NCBI RefSeq assembly: GCF_036227605.1
Contig: NZ_CP109487.1
Span: 2,294,001 to 2,358,000, forward strand
Direction: 5' to 3'
Source of the DNA: Streptomyces sp. NBC_01439
GTDB taxonomy: Bacteria; Actinomycetota; Actinomycetes; Streptomycetales; Streptomycetaceae
Length of the DNA stretch: 64,000 bases
The position numbers were made by a program, and so were the translations under genes. The number at the start of each line of letters is the position of its first letter. Positions within the stretch are counted from its first letter, which is position 1. Below, in pieces: positions 16,149 through 26,000 of this stretch. The notes under the pieces are model-generated. The model had not been told where the DNA came from, searched no databases, and saw nothing but the letters and a program-made list of their open reading frames with translations.

Positions 16149-17849
16149 TCAGGCCAGGTCGGCCTCGTCGTACTCCCCCGCCGACCCGGCCGCGGTGAGC
16201 TCCCGCAGCTCCACCCGGCGGATCTTGCCGGACACGGTCTTCGGGAGCTCGGCGAACTCGATGCGGCGGATCCGCTTGTACGGGGACAGCACCGCGCGGG
16301 AGTGCTCGAACAGCACCCGGGCGGTCTCCGGCCCGGGCTCCCAGCCGCCCGCGAGGGTGACGTACGCCTTCGGGACCGCGAGCCGCAGCGCGTCCGGGGC
16401 CGGAACGACGGCGGCCTCGGCCACCGCCTCGTGTTCCAGCAGGGCGCTCTCCAGCTCGAACGGGCTGATCTTGTAGTCAGAGGCCTTGAACACGTCGTCG
16501 GAGCGCCCGACGTAGGTGAGGTACCCGTCGGCGTCGCGCGCGGCGATGTCACCGGTGCGGTAGAGACCGTCCGCCACGGCCTCGGCCGTGCGCTGCGGAT
16601 CGTCGCGGTAGCCGGTCGTCACCCCGGCCGGCCGGGTGCGCAGGTCCACGCAGAGCTCCCCCTCGTCGGGGGACTCCTTGCCGGTGACCGGGTCCAGCAG
16701 GACGATCTCGTAGCCGGGGGCGGGCCGGCCCATGGAGCCGGGCTTGACGGGCACCCCGGGGAAGTTCCCGACCTGGAGGGTGGTCTCGGTCTGGCCGAAG
16801 CCGTCGCGGATGGTGACGCCCCAGGCGGCGCGGACCCGCTCGATGACCTCCGGGTTCAGCGGTTCCCCGGCGGCGACGGCCTCGCGCGGGGGCCTGGCCA
16901 GCTTGGTGAGGTCGGACTGGATCAGCATCCGCCACACGGTGGGCGGGGCACAGAACGTGGTCACGCCGTGCCGGTCCATCTCGGCCATCAGTCGCTCGGC
17001 GTCGAAGCGGGTGTAGTTGTGGACGAAGACGGTCGCTCCGGCGTTCCACGGCGCGAAGAGGTTGGACCAGGCGTGCTTGGCCCAGCCGGGCGAGGCGATG
17101 TTGAGGTGCACGTCGCCGGGGCGCAGCCCGAGCCAGTACATGGTGGAGAGGTGCCCGATGGGGTACGAGGCGTGCGTGTGCTCGACGAGCTTGGGGCGGT
17201 CGGTGGTGCCGGAGGTGAAGTAGAGCATGAGCGGGTCGGTGGCGAGGGTCTCGCCGTCCGGCGTGAAATCGCCGTCGGCGGCTGCCGTGTCCGCCAGCTC
17301 CAGCCAGCCGTCGGGGACCTGGTCCCCGACGGCGATCCGGGTGTAACCGCCCGGCACCTCGTCGAACTTGGCCGTGTCCTCGGCGCGCGCGATGACGTGG
17401 CGCACCCGGCCGCGTTCGACCCGGTCGCGCAGGTCGGCCGGGCCGAGCAGCGGGGTGGCCGGGATGACGACGGCGCGCAGCTTCATCGCGCCGAGCATCA
17501 CCTCCCACAGCTCGCGCTGGTTGCCGAGCATGACCAGGATCCGGTCGCCGGGCGCTACTCCCTGCTCGCGGAGCCAGTTGGCGGCGGCGCCCGACCGTAC
17601 GGCGAGCTCCGCGAAGGTGAGGCCCCGGCTGGTGCCGTCCTCCTCGACGATGCGCAGGGCGTCGGCGTCGTTCCCGGCGGCGATGTGGTCGAACCAGTCC
17701 AGGGCCCAGTTGAAGCGGTGGGGGCGGGGCCAGGTGAATCCGGCGCGGGCGGCCTCGTAGTCGCCGCGGCGTTCCTGCAGGAAGTCCCGGGCGGCCAGAA
17801 AACGGGCGGTGGCGTCGTCCTGTGTGCTCTCGGTCGTCATGACCGGCAT
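16149..17849 (-). CDS. Acyl-CoA synthetase (AMP-forming)
   Basis: Activates a carboxylic acid to its CoA thioester through an acyl-AMP. The 566-residue protein has the ANL-family motifs: LMLYFTSGTTDRPKLVEHTH near residue 208 (with Asp where Gly is usual), DGFGQTETTLQ, YRTGDIAARDADGYLTYVGR, the hinge DDVFKASDYKISPFELE and the C-terminal catalytic Lys in LPKTVSGKIRRVELR. The layout is nearest to medium-chain acyl- or benzoate-CoA ligases; the substrate cannot be told. GAAGG lies 7 bases before the chosen ATG; an ATG three codons later is possible. It stands alone between the ISL3 unit and a repeat tract. Confidence 0.9.
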   Translation of the reverse strand: MPVMTTESTQDDATARFLAARDFLQERRGDYEAARAGFTWPRPHRFNWALDWFDHIAAGNDADALRIVEEDGTSRGLTFAELAVRSGAAANWLREQGVAPGDRILVMLGNQRELWEVMLGAMKLRAVVIPATPLLGPADLRDRVERGRVRHVIARAEDTAKFDEVPGGYTRIAVGDQVPDGWLELADTAAADGDFTPDGETLATDPLMLYFTSGTTDRPKLVEHTHASYPIGHLSTMYWLGLRPGDVHLNIASPGWAKHAWSNLFAPWNAGATVFVHNYTRFDAERLMAEMDRHGVTTFCAPPTVWRMLIQSDLTKLARPPREAVAAGEPLNPEVIERVRAAWGVTIRDGFGQTETTLQVGNFPGVPVKPGSMGRPAPGYEIVLLDPVTGKESPDEGELCVDLRTRPAGVTTGYRDDPQRTAEAVADGLYRTGDIAARDADGYLTYVGRSDDVFKASDYKISPFELESALLEHEAVAEAAVVPAPDALRLAVPKAYVTLAGGWEPGPETARVLFEHSRAVLSPYKRIRRIEFAELPKTVSGKIRRVELRELTAAGSAGEYDEADLA

Positions 17850-17899
17850 CGTGCCGCCTTCGGTGTACGGACCACCAGTGCGGCGTCAGCCGTGAGTTG

Positions 17900-18012
17900 A
17901 CCGCCCGGGAGCGCGCGGGAGCGCCCGGGACCTCGCGGGACCGGCCCGGACCGGCCCGAACCGCCCGGGATCGCGCGGAACCGGCCCGGATCGGCCCGGA
18001 TCGGCCCGGACC
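17900..18012. repeat. Degenerate CCGGCCCGGA/CGCCCGGGA repeat tract
   Basis: About a dozen imperfect copies of a roughly 10-base GC unit (CCGGCCCGGA, CGCCCGGGA) fill the gap between two leftward genes. The tract could fold strongly and may act as a terminator for the AlkZ-like gene or as a recombination-prone spacer. Confidence 0.6.
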
Positions 18013-18028
18013 CTTCGGGGGGCGCCCG

Positions 18029-19144
18029 TCAGGGGTTGATCGCCCCGAAGCGTACGGCCGCACCACCACCCCCGTCCGCCATCCCGTCCGCCATCCCTTC
18101 CACCATCAACTCCCCTTCGGCGACGATCTCCTCCTTCGCCGCCTTCGGGACCGGGTGGAACAGCTCGACGGTGAGCGCCTGCCCTTCCAGCTTCCACAAG
18201 CCGGCGAGGAATCCGTCCACGAGCAGGGTGCAGTGGGCCTGGTTCCCGGTCCACGTGCGTCCCTTGATCTCGGGGGCGACCACGCGGGCGCGGTCGGCGT
18301 GCGAGAGCAGCAGGTTGTCGAACTCCGGGAGGAAGCGGGGCGGGGCCGGGGCGTCCGCGTCGGGGCGGGGGCCGTCCGGGAGGTCGAAGAGCTCCGCGCC
18401 GTTCTCGTCCTGGAAGACGAGGAGGCCCGGGCGCAGCCGCTCGAAGGCTTCGCGCAGCCGGGTCAGTCCGGCCCAGGTCTGCATGTCCTTGACGGAGGCG
18501 GGCCCGAAGGCTGCGAGGTAGCGCAGCACGACCTCGTCCACGGGCTGCGCCGCACCGGCGGGCTTCCCGAGCCAGGTCTCGACGGTGGTGAGCCGGACCC
18601 GGCCGCTGCGCCCCCACACCCCACGGGGGGTGACCTGGACCAGCGGCAGCCGGCAGCGGGCGGCGACGGACAGGGACTGCGGGTCGGCGTCGGGCCATTC
18701 CTTGAGCAGTTCCTCGCGGATCTCGCCCATGGTGCGCGGCTCGCTCTCGACGAAGGCGCGGGCGCGCTGCGCGAGCCGGTCCAGATCCACCCCCGCGAGC
18801 CCCTTGCGGAAGTAGGTGACCTCGCGGTCGCGGGCGGGCTGGACGAGGGGCCTCAGGGCCAGGGCGTCGTGGGCGGTGTGCGTGTGGATCGTCGACCGCA
18901 TGGTGACCATCCGGACGACCTCGCGGGACTCCATGAGCCCGGCCAGCTCGGCGGGCCGGAAGCCGGCGAGCCGGGCGTGCAACTGGAAGTAGGGCGGCTT
19001 CACGTTCTGCGCCTGCAGCCCGAGCAGGTGCGCGACTGCGTCCCCCGCGGACATCTCGGCACGGCTCAGCAGCAGTTGGCGTGCGAGCGTGGCACGGTTC
19101 AGAGCGCGGGTGCTGAGTACGGGGTGTGTCGTCCTGGAAGCCAT
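18029..19144 (-). CDS. AlkZ/YcaQ-like winged-helix DNA glycosylase family protein
   Basis: A 371-residue protein of the HTH_42 family, three winged helices in tandem, which includes DNA glycosylases that unhook alkylated bases and crosslinks. The segment LLGLQAQNVKPPYFQLHARL (about residues 41-60) contains the Gln-x-Gln catalytic motif described for AlkZ-like enzymes. Further family features are VRMVTMRSTIHTHTAHDAL and LLLSHADRARVV. The ATG at 19144 is chosen because homology begins with LSTRALNRATLARQ; the longer frame upstream is not convincing. The C-terminal tail has a repeated MADGMADGGGG. It is probably a repair protein, but activity is not proven by the motif alone. Confidence 0.72.
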   Translation of the reverse strand: MASRTTHPVLSTRALNRATLARQLLLSRAEMSAGDAVAHLLGLQAQNVKPPYFQLHARLAGFRPAELAGLMESREVVRMVTMRSTIHTHTAHDALALRPLVQPARDREVTYFRKGLAGVDLDRLAQRARAFVESEPRTMGEIREELLKEWPDADPQSLSVAARCRLPLVQVTPRGVWGRSGRVRLTTVETWLGKPAGAAQPVDEVVLRYLAAFGPASVKDMQTWAGLTRLREAFERLRPGLLVFQDENGAELFDLPDGPRPDADAPAPPRFLPEFDNLLLSHADRARVVAPEIKGRTWTGNQAHCTLLVDGFLAGLWKLEGQALTVELFHPVPKAAKEEIVAEGELMVEGMADGMADGGGGAAVRFGAINP

Positions 19145-19404
19145 GGCAGCAAAGTAGCCCCCCTTGCGGACAGCTTCCGTCCGCAACCCCGCTCGAAAGC
19201 CGACCCGCGGTGGCGCAGGGCACGGCCGGGTCGGGTCGGTTCCGGCCGCCCGGAAACATCGCCGCACAGCTGACCGAATACGGTCGGGCGCGGGCAAACG
19301 AAGTTGTCGTCAACGTCGCGGGAGTGTATTCCGAGCAGGGTCGACCGGACGCCGTCCGGGACCTCCAGGAGATCGTCGCGGCCTGCCGGGAGGCGATGAA
19401 CTGA
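19126..19404 (+). CDS. Possible small protein or gene fragment
   Basis: Only the last ~50 residues of this frame, NIAAQLTEYGRARANEVVVN followed by VAGVYSEQGRPDAVRDLQEI, look like protein: the third codon positions are GC-rich and the helical pattern is regular. The first part overlaps the opposite gene's start and looks random. No clear start codon with a ribosome site is seen before the convincing part, so it may be a remnant or a short gene starting at an internal GTG. Not recognised. Confidence 0.3.
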   Translation: MSSWKPWQQSSPPCGQLPSATPLESRPAVAQGTAGSGRFRPPGNIAAQLTEYGRARANEVVVNVAGVYSEQGRPDAVRDLQEIVAACREAMN

Positions 19405-19478
19405 CCCATGAACGGCTACGACAGGCCGGAGCGCGCCCACGTGCCGCCCTGCCGCACGCGGGGAGAAGAGGCAACACG

Positions 19479-20720
19479 GTGCCCGACGACATGGCCCGAT
19501 GGCTGAACGAGCACGCCGACCGCTTGAACACCCTGGCTCCCGGTGCGCCGGTGGCGGACCTCAAACCGCTGGGCGAGGCCCTGCGGGGGACACGGATCGT
19601 CGGTTTGGGCGAATCCACCCACGGCACGAGTGAGTTCTTCCGGCTGAAGCACCGCATCGTGGAGTTCCTGGTCCGTGAGGAGGGGTTCACCACCCTCGCC
19701 ATGGAGGCCAGCCAGTCCGCCGCCCGCGCGCTCGACGCGTACGTGCGGTACGGCACGGGCGACCCCGAACGGCTGGTCGCCCGGCTGGGCTTCTGGACCT
19801 GGCGCACCCGCGAGATGGTCGACCTCGTCGAGTGGCTGCGCGCCCACAACCGCGACCTGCCCGAAGAGCGCCGGACCCGCTTCGTGGGAACGGACCCCCA
19901 GCTCTGCGCCGACTCGGTCGAGGGCGTCGCCGCCTTCCTGTCCCGGACGGCGCCCGATCGAGCCGGGCACGTCCGCGCCTTGGACGTACTGGCCCGGGCC
20001 CGCCCGGCCTCGCTTCCGGACCCGGACCAGGCCCTGATGCGGCGCGCCGAGGAGATCGCCCGCCTCGTCGCGGACCACGCCGAGCAGTCGGGTCCCGGCC
20101 ACGACGCCGACGAGGCCCTGGAGCACGCGCGGATCCTGGTCCGCGCCGCCGACCTGGTGACCCGCCCCCTCGAAGCCTCGGTCGGCGAGGACGGCGTGTA
20201 CGCCGTGCGTGACCGCTATATGGCCGAGGCCGTCGCACGGCTCGTGGACGACGACCCCGAGGCGCGCATCATGGTCTGGGCACACAACGGGCACATCGCT
20301 AAGGGCACGTACGGAGAACAGGTGCCGGCCCTCGGTAGCAGACTCCGCGAACGGTACGGCGACGCCTACTACGCGCTGGCCCTCCTCTTCGGCAAGGGCT
20401 CCTTCCTGGCCCGCCGCGGCAACGATTACCAGGGCCGGCCGGTACGCCACCGCATCGGCACCGGCTTCCGCTCCCTGGAGGCCCGGCTCGCGCACGCCTT
20501 GCCCGGCGACTACTACGCGGACCTTCGCGCCGCGGATTCCCCTGCCGGCGCCGCGCCCTGGCTGCACGCCCCGCACGCACAGCGCAGCTTCGGCGCCAAC
20601 GTCCCGCGGTTCCTCTACCGCTTGAACACGGCCCCGCTCGTTCCGGCCGAGGACTACGACGGCATCGCGTTCGTAGCACGCTCGACCTGCTCCCACGTGC
20701 TGCCCGCGGCGGAGGACTGA
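19479..20720 (+). CDS. Erythromycin esterase family protein
   Basis: A 413-residue protein of the EreA/EreB-like superfamily. It has the conserved IVGLGESTHGTSEFFRLKHR (about residues 40-59) with the Glu and His of the active site, TLAMEASQS, RFVGTDPQ and IMVWAHNGHIAKG (a second conserved His). Only some members hydrolyse macrolides; many have unknown substrates, so resistance should not be assumed. The GTG at 19479 is preferred because GAGAAGAGG lies upstream at the right distance; the ATG four codons later is an alternative. It stands alone. Confidence 0.85.
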   Translation: MPDDMARWLNEHADRLNTLAPGAPVADLKPLGEALRGTRIVGLGESTHGTSEFFRLKHRIVEFLVREEGFTTLAMEASQSAARALDAYVRYGTGDPERLVARLGFWTWRTREMVDLVEWLRAHNRDLPEERRTRFVGTDPQLCADSVEGVAAFLSRTAPDRAGHVRALDVLARARPASLPDPDQALMRRAEEIARLVADHAEQSGPGHDADEALEHARILVRAADLVTRPLEASVGEDGVYAVRDRYMAEAVARLVDDDPEARIMVWAHNGHIAKGTYGEQVPALGSRLRERYGDAYYALALLFGKGSFLARRGNDYQGRPVRHRIGTGFRSLEARLAHALPGDYYADLRAADSPAGAAPWLHAPHAQRSFGANVPRFLYRLNTAPLVPAEDYDGIAFVARSTCSHVLPAAED

Positions 20721-20821
20721 AGCTCCTTCAGGGCCACAGGTCGAGCACGCTCGCGCCGCTACGTCGTGCAGACCTGCGCGCCGGCCGGCGCCGTACGTAG
20801 TGGCCGGCCGGGCGGAGTCGG

Positions 20822-21727
20822 CTACGACGCTCCGCACGCGGCCAGTGCGGTTCGCGCCAGTGCGCGCAGCCAGGTGTGGGCGTGGTCGCTGTCGTAACGC
20901 TGGTGCCATGACAGGTACACCGGTGCCGAGGGGAGTTCGAGAGGCAGGGGGAGCACGACCAGGCCGAGCTCGGCAACCGCGGTGCGCGTGGTGATTTCGG
21001 GGATGCTGATCACGAGGTCGGTGCCGCGCGCGAACTCCAGCGCCGCAGCTTCCGTGGGGGCGGCCGCCACCACCCGGCGGGCGAGGCCGAGCCGGGTGAG
21101 GGCGTCGTCGAGGGCATTGCTGAGGTTTCCGCGTCGCGAGACGGTGACGTGTTCGGCGGCGGCGTACTGCTGTGCGGTGACGGTTCCGGCGCGAGTAAGG
21201 GGGTGCCCCTGCCTCACGACGGCGACGAGGCGGGTCTCACCCACGTGCTCGGCGCGGATGTCCGGTGCGCTCGGGCGATTGGCGTTCGCCTCCAGATCGA
21301 CCTCGCCGCGTCGCAGTTCAGGGGTGTCGGTGCTCGATTCCGCGACGAAGCGCAGCCGCACGCCCGGTGCCTGTCCGCGTACGGCCGCGAGCAGCGCGGG
21401 GCCGCTGAGGGCGACCAGGGAATCGTGCCAGCGAAGTGTGAAGGTGCGTTCCAGCGTTGCCGGATCGAGTTCACGGCTCGGTGCCAGCACGCCCCGGACC
21501 TGCTCCAGCAGTTCGTGCACCTGTTCCCGGACGGCGATGGCGTAGGGCGTCGGGGTCATGGTGCGGCCGGTGCGCACCAGGATCTGGTCCCCGGTCGTGC
21601 GCCGGATCCGGCCCAGACTCCGGCTCATCGCGGGGGCGGTCACGTGCAGGCGTGCGGCCGCCCCGGCCACGCTGCCCTCCTCCAGCAGCGCGTCGAGCGC
21701 GGTGAGCAGATTCAAATCCAATTGCAT
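20822..21727 (-). CDS. LysR-family transcriptional regulator
   Basis: A 301-residue regulator. The winged helix-turn-helix is at residues 4-62 (LDLNLLTALDALLEEGSVAG, then AAARLHVTAPAMSRSLGRIR). A two-lobed periplasmic-binding-like effector domain follows from about residue 90. The chosen start is MQLDLNLL; earlier in-frame ATGs lie in the divergent promoter. It is divergent from the inositol-phosphatase-like gene at 21868, the usual layout for a LysR regulator and its target. The gap holds ATGCATTTGATGTTAAC, which could contain a T-N11-A site. The effector is unknown. Confidence 0.9.
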   Translation of the reverse strand: MQLDLNLLTALDALLEEGSVAGAAARLHVTAPAMSRSLGRIRRTTGDQILVRTGRTMTPTPYAIAVREQVHELLEQVRGVLAPSRELDPATLERTFTLRWHDSLVALSGPALLAAVRGQAPGVRLRFVAESSTDTPELRRGEVDLEANANRPSAPDIRAEHVGETRLVAVVRQGHPLTRAGTVTAQQYAAAEHVTVSRRGNLSNALDDALTRLGLARRVVAAAPTEAAALEFARGTDLVISIPEITTRTAVAELGLVVLPLPLELPSAPVYLSWHQRYDSDHAHTWLRALARTALAACGAS

Positions 21728-21867
21728 GGGAGTAATCCCAGCCGTGTTTGACATGCATTTGATGTTAACGGAGGGGGTGGATAGCTTCGTCATCACGGCG
21801 CAGGACGGAACGCACGGCCCGGCCCGAGATCTTCTTCAACACCCCTTGCTCAGACGGGAGTACCACC

Positions 21868-22671
21868 ATGTCCGAAACCCTTCAGACCCCTGACGCCGGC
21901 TTGCTCGATCAGACCGTGGCCGCCGTGCGCGCCGCCGGTTCGGCGCTGCGGGAGCGGTTCGGTGAGGTGGTCCGCTATCAGACCCGCGAAGAGTTGATGC
22001 GGGCGCTCACCGTCAACGACGACACGGCCCTCAACATCCTGCGCCCCCGCCTCACCAGCCTGCGCCCGGCCGCCAGTTGGGTGGAGGACGAGCTGGACGG
22101 CGGGGCGCTGCCGCCCGGTGAGTGGTGGGTCGTGGACCCGGCCGAGGGCAACGTCAACCACCTGCACGCCCTGCCCGAGTGGGCGGTGACCGCCACCCTC
22201 GTGCGCGACAACCAGCCGGTACTCACCGTGGTCCACCTGCCGCTGACCGGCCAGACCTACACCGCGCTCACCGGCGCGGGAGCCCACCTCGACGGCCGGC
22301 CCCTGCACGTCTCCCAGACCGCCGACCTCGGCCTGGGCATCGTGGCCACCAGCCAGGCCCGACCCGACGAGGACGACAACGTCGTCCGGCGCGTCGGCTC
22401 CTCGATCACCGCGATGCTCTTTGACGCACTCGTCGTCCGCACCGCCGTACCCGCCACCCTGCACCTGACGAACGTGGCCGCCGGCCGGATCGACGCCTTC
22501 TGGCAGTTCGCCGGCGCCCGCGCGGACCTACTGCCCGGCGCGCTCCTCGTCACCGAAGCCGGCGGACGCATCTCCGACGCCCAGGGCCGCCCCTGGACCC
22601 CGCAGAGCCACAGCTTCCTGGCCACCGCACCCGACATCCACGCCCAGGCCGTCGCCACCCTCTCCCGCTGA
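21868..22671 (+). CDS. Inositol monophosphatase family protein
   Basis: A 267-residue member of the lithium-sensitive phosphatase superfamily. The metal-site motif reads WWVVDPAEGNVNHLHALPEW (about residues 86-105), where relatives have WxxDPLDGTxNF; Asp is followed by Glu rather than Asp, so metal binding may differ. A conserved EDE lies upstream at about 73-75, and the C-terminal motif GARADLLPGALLVTEAGG (about 212-229) keeps the Asp. The substrate could be an inositol or sugar phosphate or a nucleotide such as PAP. It is probably controlled by the divergent LysR regulator. Confidence 0.82.
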   Translation: MSETLQTPDAGLLDQTVAAVRAAGSALRERFGEVVRYQTREELMRALTVNDDTALNILRPRLTSLRPAASWVEDELDGGALPPGEWWVVDPAEGNVNHLHALPEWAVTATLVRDNQPVLTVVHLPLTGQTYTALTGAGAHLDGRPLHVSQTADLGLGIVATSQARPDEDDNVVRRVGSSITAMLFDALVVRTAVPATLHLTNVAAGRIDAFWQFAGARADLLPGALLVTEAGGRISDAQGRPWTPQSHSFLATAPDIHAQAVATLSR

Positions 22672-22921
22672 CCGAACACCACCCCACCCGCACACACGTC
22701 GAGGAGTCTCCACCCCCCAGCCGCTTCAGCACCTCGGGTCGTTCCTCGTCCTCGAGGTCTGCGGTCCAACCCACCGCACGGAGCCGCTCACGCCCGCCGT
22801 CGAGCCCGAGCGTGGTCCCCAGGTGTTCGCCCGCCACACCGAAAGCCTCGAGCACGGCTCCGTTCTGATCGGCTTTCTCCCCCGTGGCGAACCGGAACAT
22901 CGCCTGCGGAACCCTGCGCAT
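22550..22921 (-). CDS. Short unrecognised open frame, probably a gene remnant
   Basis: Residues 1-70 (MRRVPQAMFRFATGEKADQN, then LEAFGVAGEHLGTTLGLDGG) look like real protein by codon pattern and helix content. The rest, to the stop at 22550 inside the phosphatase gene, looks random. This suggests a gene whose 3' part was lost. It borders the defence island at its left side. Function unknown. Confidence 0.35.
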   Translation of the reverse strand: MRRVPQAMFRFATGEKADQNGAVLEAFGVAGEHLGTTLGLDGGRERLRAVGWTADLEDEERPEVLKRLGGGDSSTCVRVGWCSVSGRGWRRPGRGCRVRWPGSCGSAGSRGGPGRRRCVRRLR

Positions 22922-23046
22922 ACCGTACCTACTCCCCCACTCCCCTCTTCCGCCATCCCTGCGGCACTGCGAACTCCACCGTAGGGGGCGGATCCGAAGC
23001 CCGGCCTCGATTCGCTGTCATCACTGTGACGGCTGTCATGGTGGGG

Positions 23047-26000
23047 CTACTCCGTACTTTCGAACGGATAGACGAGACTCTGCGCACCCCGGATGCCGGA
23101 GACCAGTACGTTGCCGCTCAGTCGGTAGGGCAGGTGCTTCAGCGGCTCCAGGATGATCCGTACGGTGACCGGCGCCGTTCCCTCCTCCAGGCCGGAGACG
23201 ACAACGAGGAAGAAGTCGTCGCTCGCGACCGCCCGCCGGAACTCCGCGGGCGTGAGCTGGATCGTGTCCGGCTCGGCACCGCCGTACGTCTTGAGTTCGT
23301 AGAACCGGGCCAGCTCGTCCACCGCGTCCGCGCCCAGGCCGTGCTGGGCCCTCAGGTCACGCAGCTCGGTCTCGTCCAACGCCAGTGCCGAGCGCACGAG
23401 GTCCAGCGCCACTTTCTCCTGCTCCACGGTCGTGTAGGGACGCACAGAGGTGCGCTGCTGGGGGATGGCCGAGCCGGACCGGGGCTGCGACAAACCGGAC
23501 AGGCCCCTCCTCGGGGCGGTGCCGGTCGCGGGCCCGGCCCCGGATCGCGGTGGCGTGAGGGTCCCGCCGTCCACGGCGAGACGGAGGGTGCTGGGGTCGA
23601 CCAGCCGGCGGAACACGGCGGTGGGCTGCCCGGCCGGGACCGAGGGGAACCTGCCCGGCTCGATCACGGGCGGTACGGGTCGCCGGTCGTCGGTCGTCGG
23701 CGAGGCTCCCGCAGGCGGGCGCCTTCTGGTCGCGTTCGTCCGGCCGCGTCGGTCCACTTCGTCCTGCATCCCCCTGAGTCGACGGTCACGTTCGGCTGCG
23801 GCGGCTTCCCGATCACGGCGCACCCGGTCCTCCGCGAGGCTGAGGTCCACGGCGGTACGGCCCTGCTCCGCCCGGTCGTACGCGGCAGTCCAGGCGAGGG
23901 CCGCCTCCCGGCGGTGCCCCGGGAACCGGGCGGCGATCGAGGCACCGCCCGCGGAGGGCCTGTTGACCGCCGACGGTTCGCGGACGTGCAGGGTGCCGAA
24001 GGCCCAATCGACAGCGGCGTCGACCGCCACTTCGGCCGAGGTGCCGGGCAGCTCCACCCGGCAAATCAGGTCCGGTGTCACGCTCACCGTGAGTGCCGCG
24101 AGATCCTCCCAGGAACAGTCCAGGCTGCGGGCCACCGCAGGAGCGTTGCGCTGCAGGTCCTCGCGCAGATGGGTTACGGCCGCACGGACCAGTTCCGTCG
24201 CGTCCGGATCGTGCGACGCGGCGGTCGTGCCGTGCACGTCGAGTTGCTCCGCCCCGATCCACGTGAGGCGCAGGGCGCCCGCCAGCGGTTCGAACTGCTC
24301 CAGTTCCGCTCCCGGCCGCCACACTGCGTGCTCCCGGCCCAGCCCCTCGGCGACCATGGGATCCTCGACCGCGTACACCGGCCTCTTGCTCAACCAACCC
24401 TTGCTGGTGACCAGGGGCAACCCACCCAGCCGTCCTGCCGTCAGCTCCTCCGGCCGGACGGCGGCCGGGTCGCAGAGCATCTTCAGCGTCTCCAGGACGA
24501 CCGACTGGGTGGTTCCTTCCGGAACGTCCCGGCGCCCCCTCTTGTCCTGCTGCGCCATCTCCCTGATCACCTTCACCGCGTCGTCAACGGTCGGACGGCG
24601 CGCCCCGAGCCGCGTCCAGAACGCCTCGCCACCGGGGAACGTGGGAGCGAAAGCCCGAGCCGCCCCGAACAGCGGCTCACCGATCAGGCACTCGGCTGGG
24701 GGTCGCCAGCCGGAATTCGTGAGGACCAGCCCCTCGCCCGTCGTGAAAGCACGGAGTACCTCGTTGAACGGCATGTCGCCCGACACGCCAGAAGCCGCCC
24801 TTCCGGCGACGCGCTCGGCCAGCGCCTCGTAGACGATCAGTGCGGCCGGGGCGTTCGGGCCGGCCCCGTCCTTCTCCTCACGACGGAGCCGCCGCAGGCA
24901 CTCGACGAGGTCCCAGGTACGGGCGTCGCCGACCACCTCCAACGCCCGTAGCACCTCGGTACGGCGGCGCGCCTGGTCCTGGATCTCCGGGTGCAGGAAG
25001 TACGCGTCCCCGGCCCCGTAGACGGCCACGGTGCCCGTGGTGCGGGTACGGAGCCTGAACGGGCTGGAAGGGGTGCCGCTCCGATCGTCCAGCCATGCCA
25101 CATCGCGCAGCTGCCAGAGCCAGAAAGCGGCGGTTCGCCCTCGGTGCTGCCAGGAGTGGTAGTCGAAGGCCGCGCTGACCTCGGCACGTTCGGAGAAGCG
25201 GCTCCACGAGCGGCCGAGTACGTGGAGGAGCGCGGCCGCCCTGCGCCGGCGGCGGGCGGGATCGTCATCCTTTGCGATGTCGGTCGCGACGGAGTACAGG
25301 TCGGGGCAGTCGTAGTCGTCGAGGGTGTAGGTCGCGAGGAGGGCGTCCAGGGCTTTCGTGCGGGCCTCCGGCCCCGAGGCGAGACGTGCGGGCAATCCTC
25401 CGGGACCTCGTTCGAACCGCGCGCGCTGCCCACGATGGCTACGCGGCCGTGGGGCGGTCTCCGCGCCGAGCAACCGGAGGAACCTCAGCGCCCCGATGCT
25501 GCCGCCCTGCAGCACTTTGGCGTAACGGGGCTTCAGCCATACCGGCCCGGAAGCCGCGCGGGCCGCGAAGGCGAAGCTCTCGTCGCGCTCGGCACTGTCC
25601 AGCCCGGACGGGAGATAGGCCCGGGCGGGGGCGGTCTTGACGTCCTCCCGTTCCCCGTCGACCGTGTAGCGGTGGCCCTCCAGCCGTACGGCCAGGCCGA
25701 CCCCTCTGCCCCAGGGCTCGCGTCGCTTGTCCGGCACGTGTGCGAAGCCGTCCCGCAGCAGCATGAGTTGGCTGTCCGTCAGAGGCAGGCCGACAGTGCT
25801 GCCTCCTGCGGACCCGAAGTCCGCGATCCGCCGGATCACCGCCGCCGGATCATCGTCGCCGAGCAGCACGTCCTTCTCACCGAGCCATTCCCGCACAGCC
25901 CGCGCGTCGTCGGTGTCGGCCAGAAACGCCGGATGAATCTCACGGGCAAGCCCCAGTTCGACCGCGAGCCCGCGCGGGGCCGCGGAGAACATCACTGGGG

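Noticed and set aside
19479..20720. Macrolide resistance gene
   Set aside because: Family motifs are present, but most members of this superfamily are not shown to act on macrolides, so only the family name is given.
23014..23033. Terminator at the end of the defence operon (GCTGTCA/TGACGGC)
   Set aside because: A 7-bp stem with a G-T pair and no supporting features; left uncalled.
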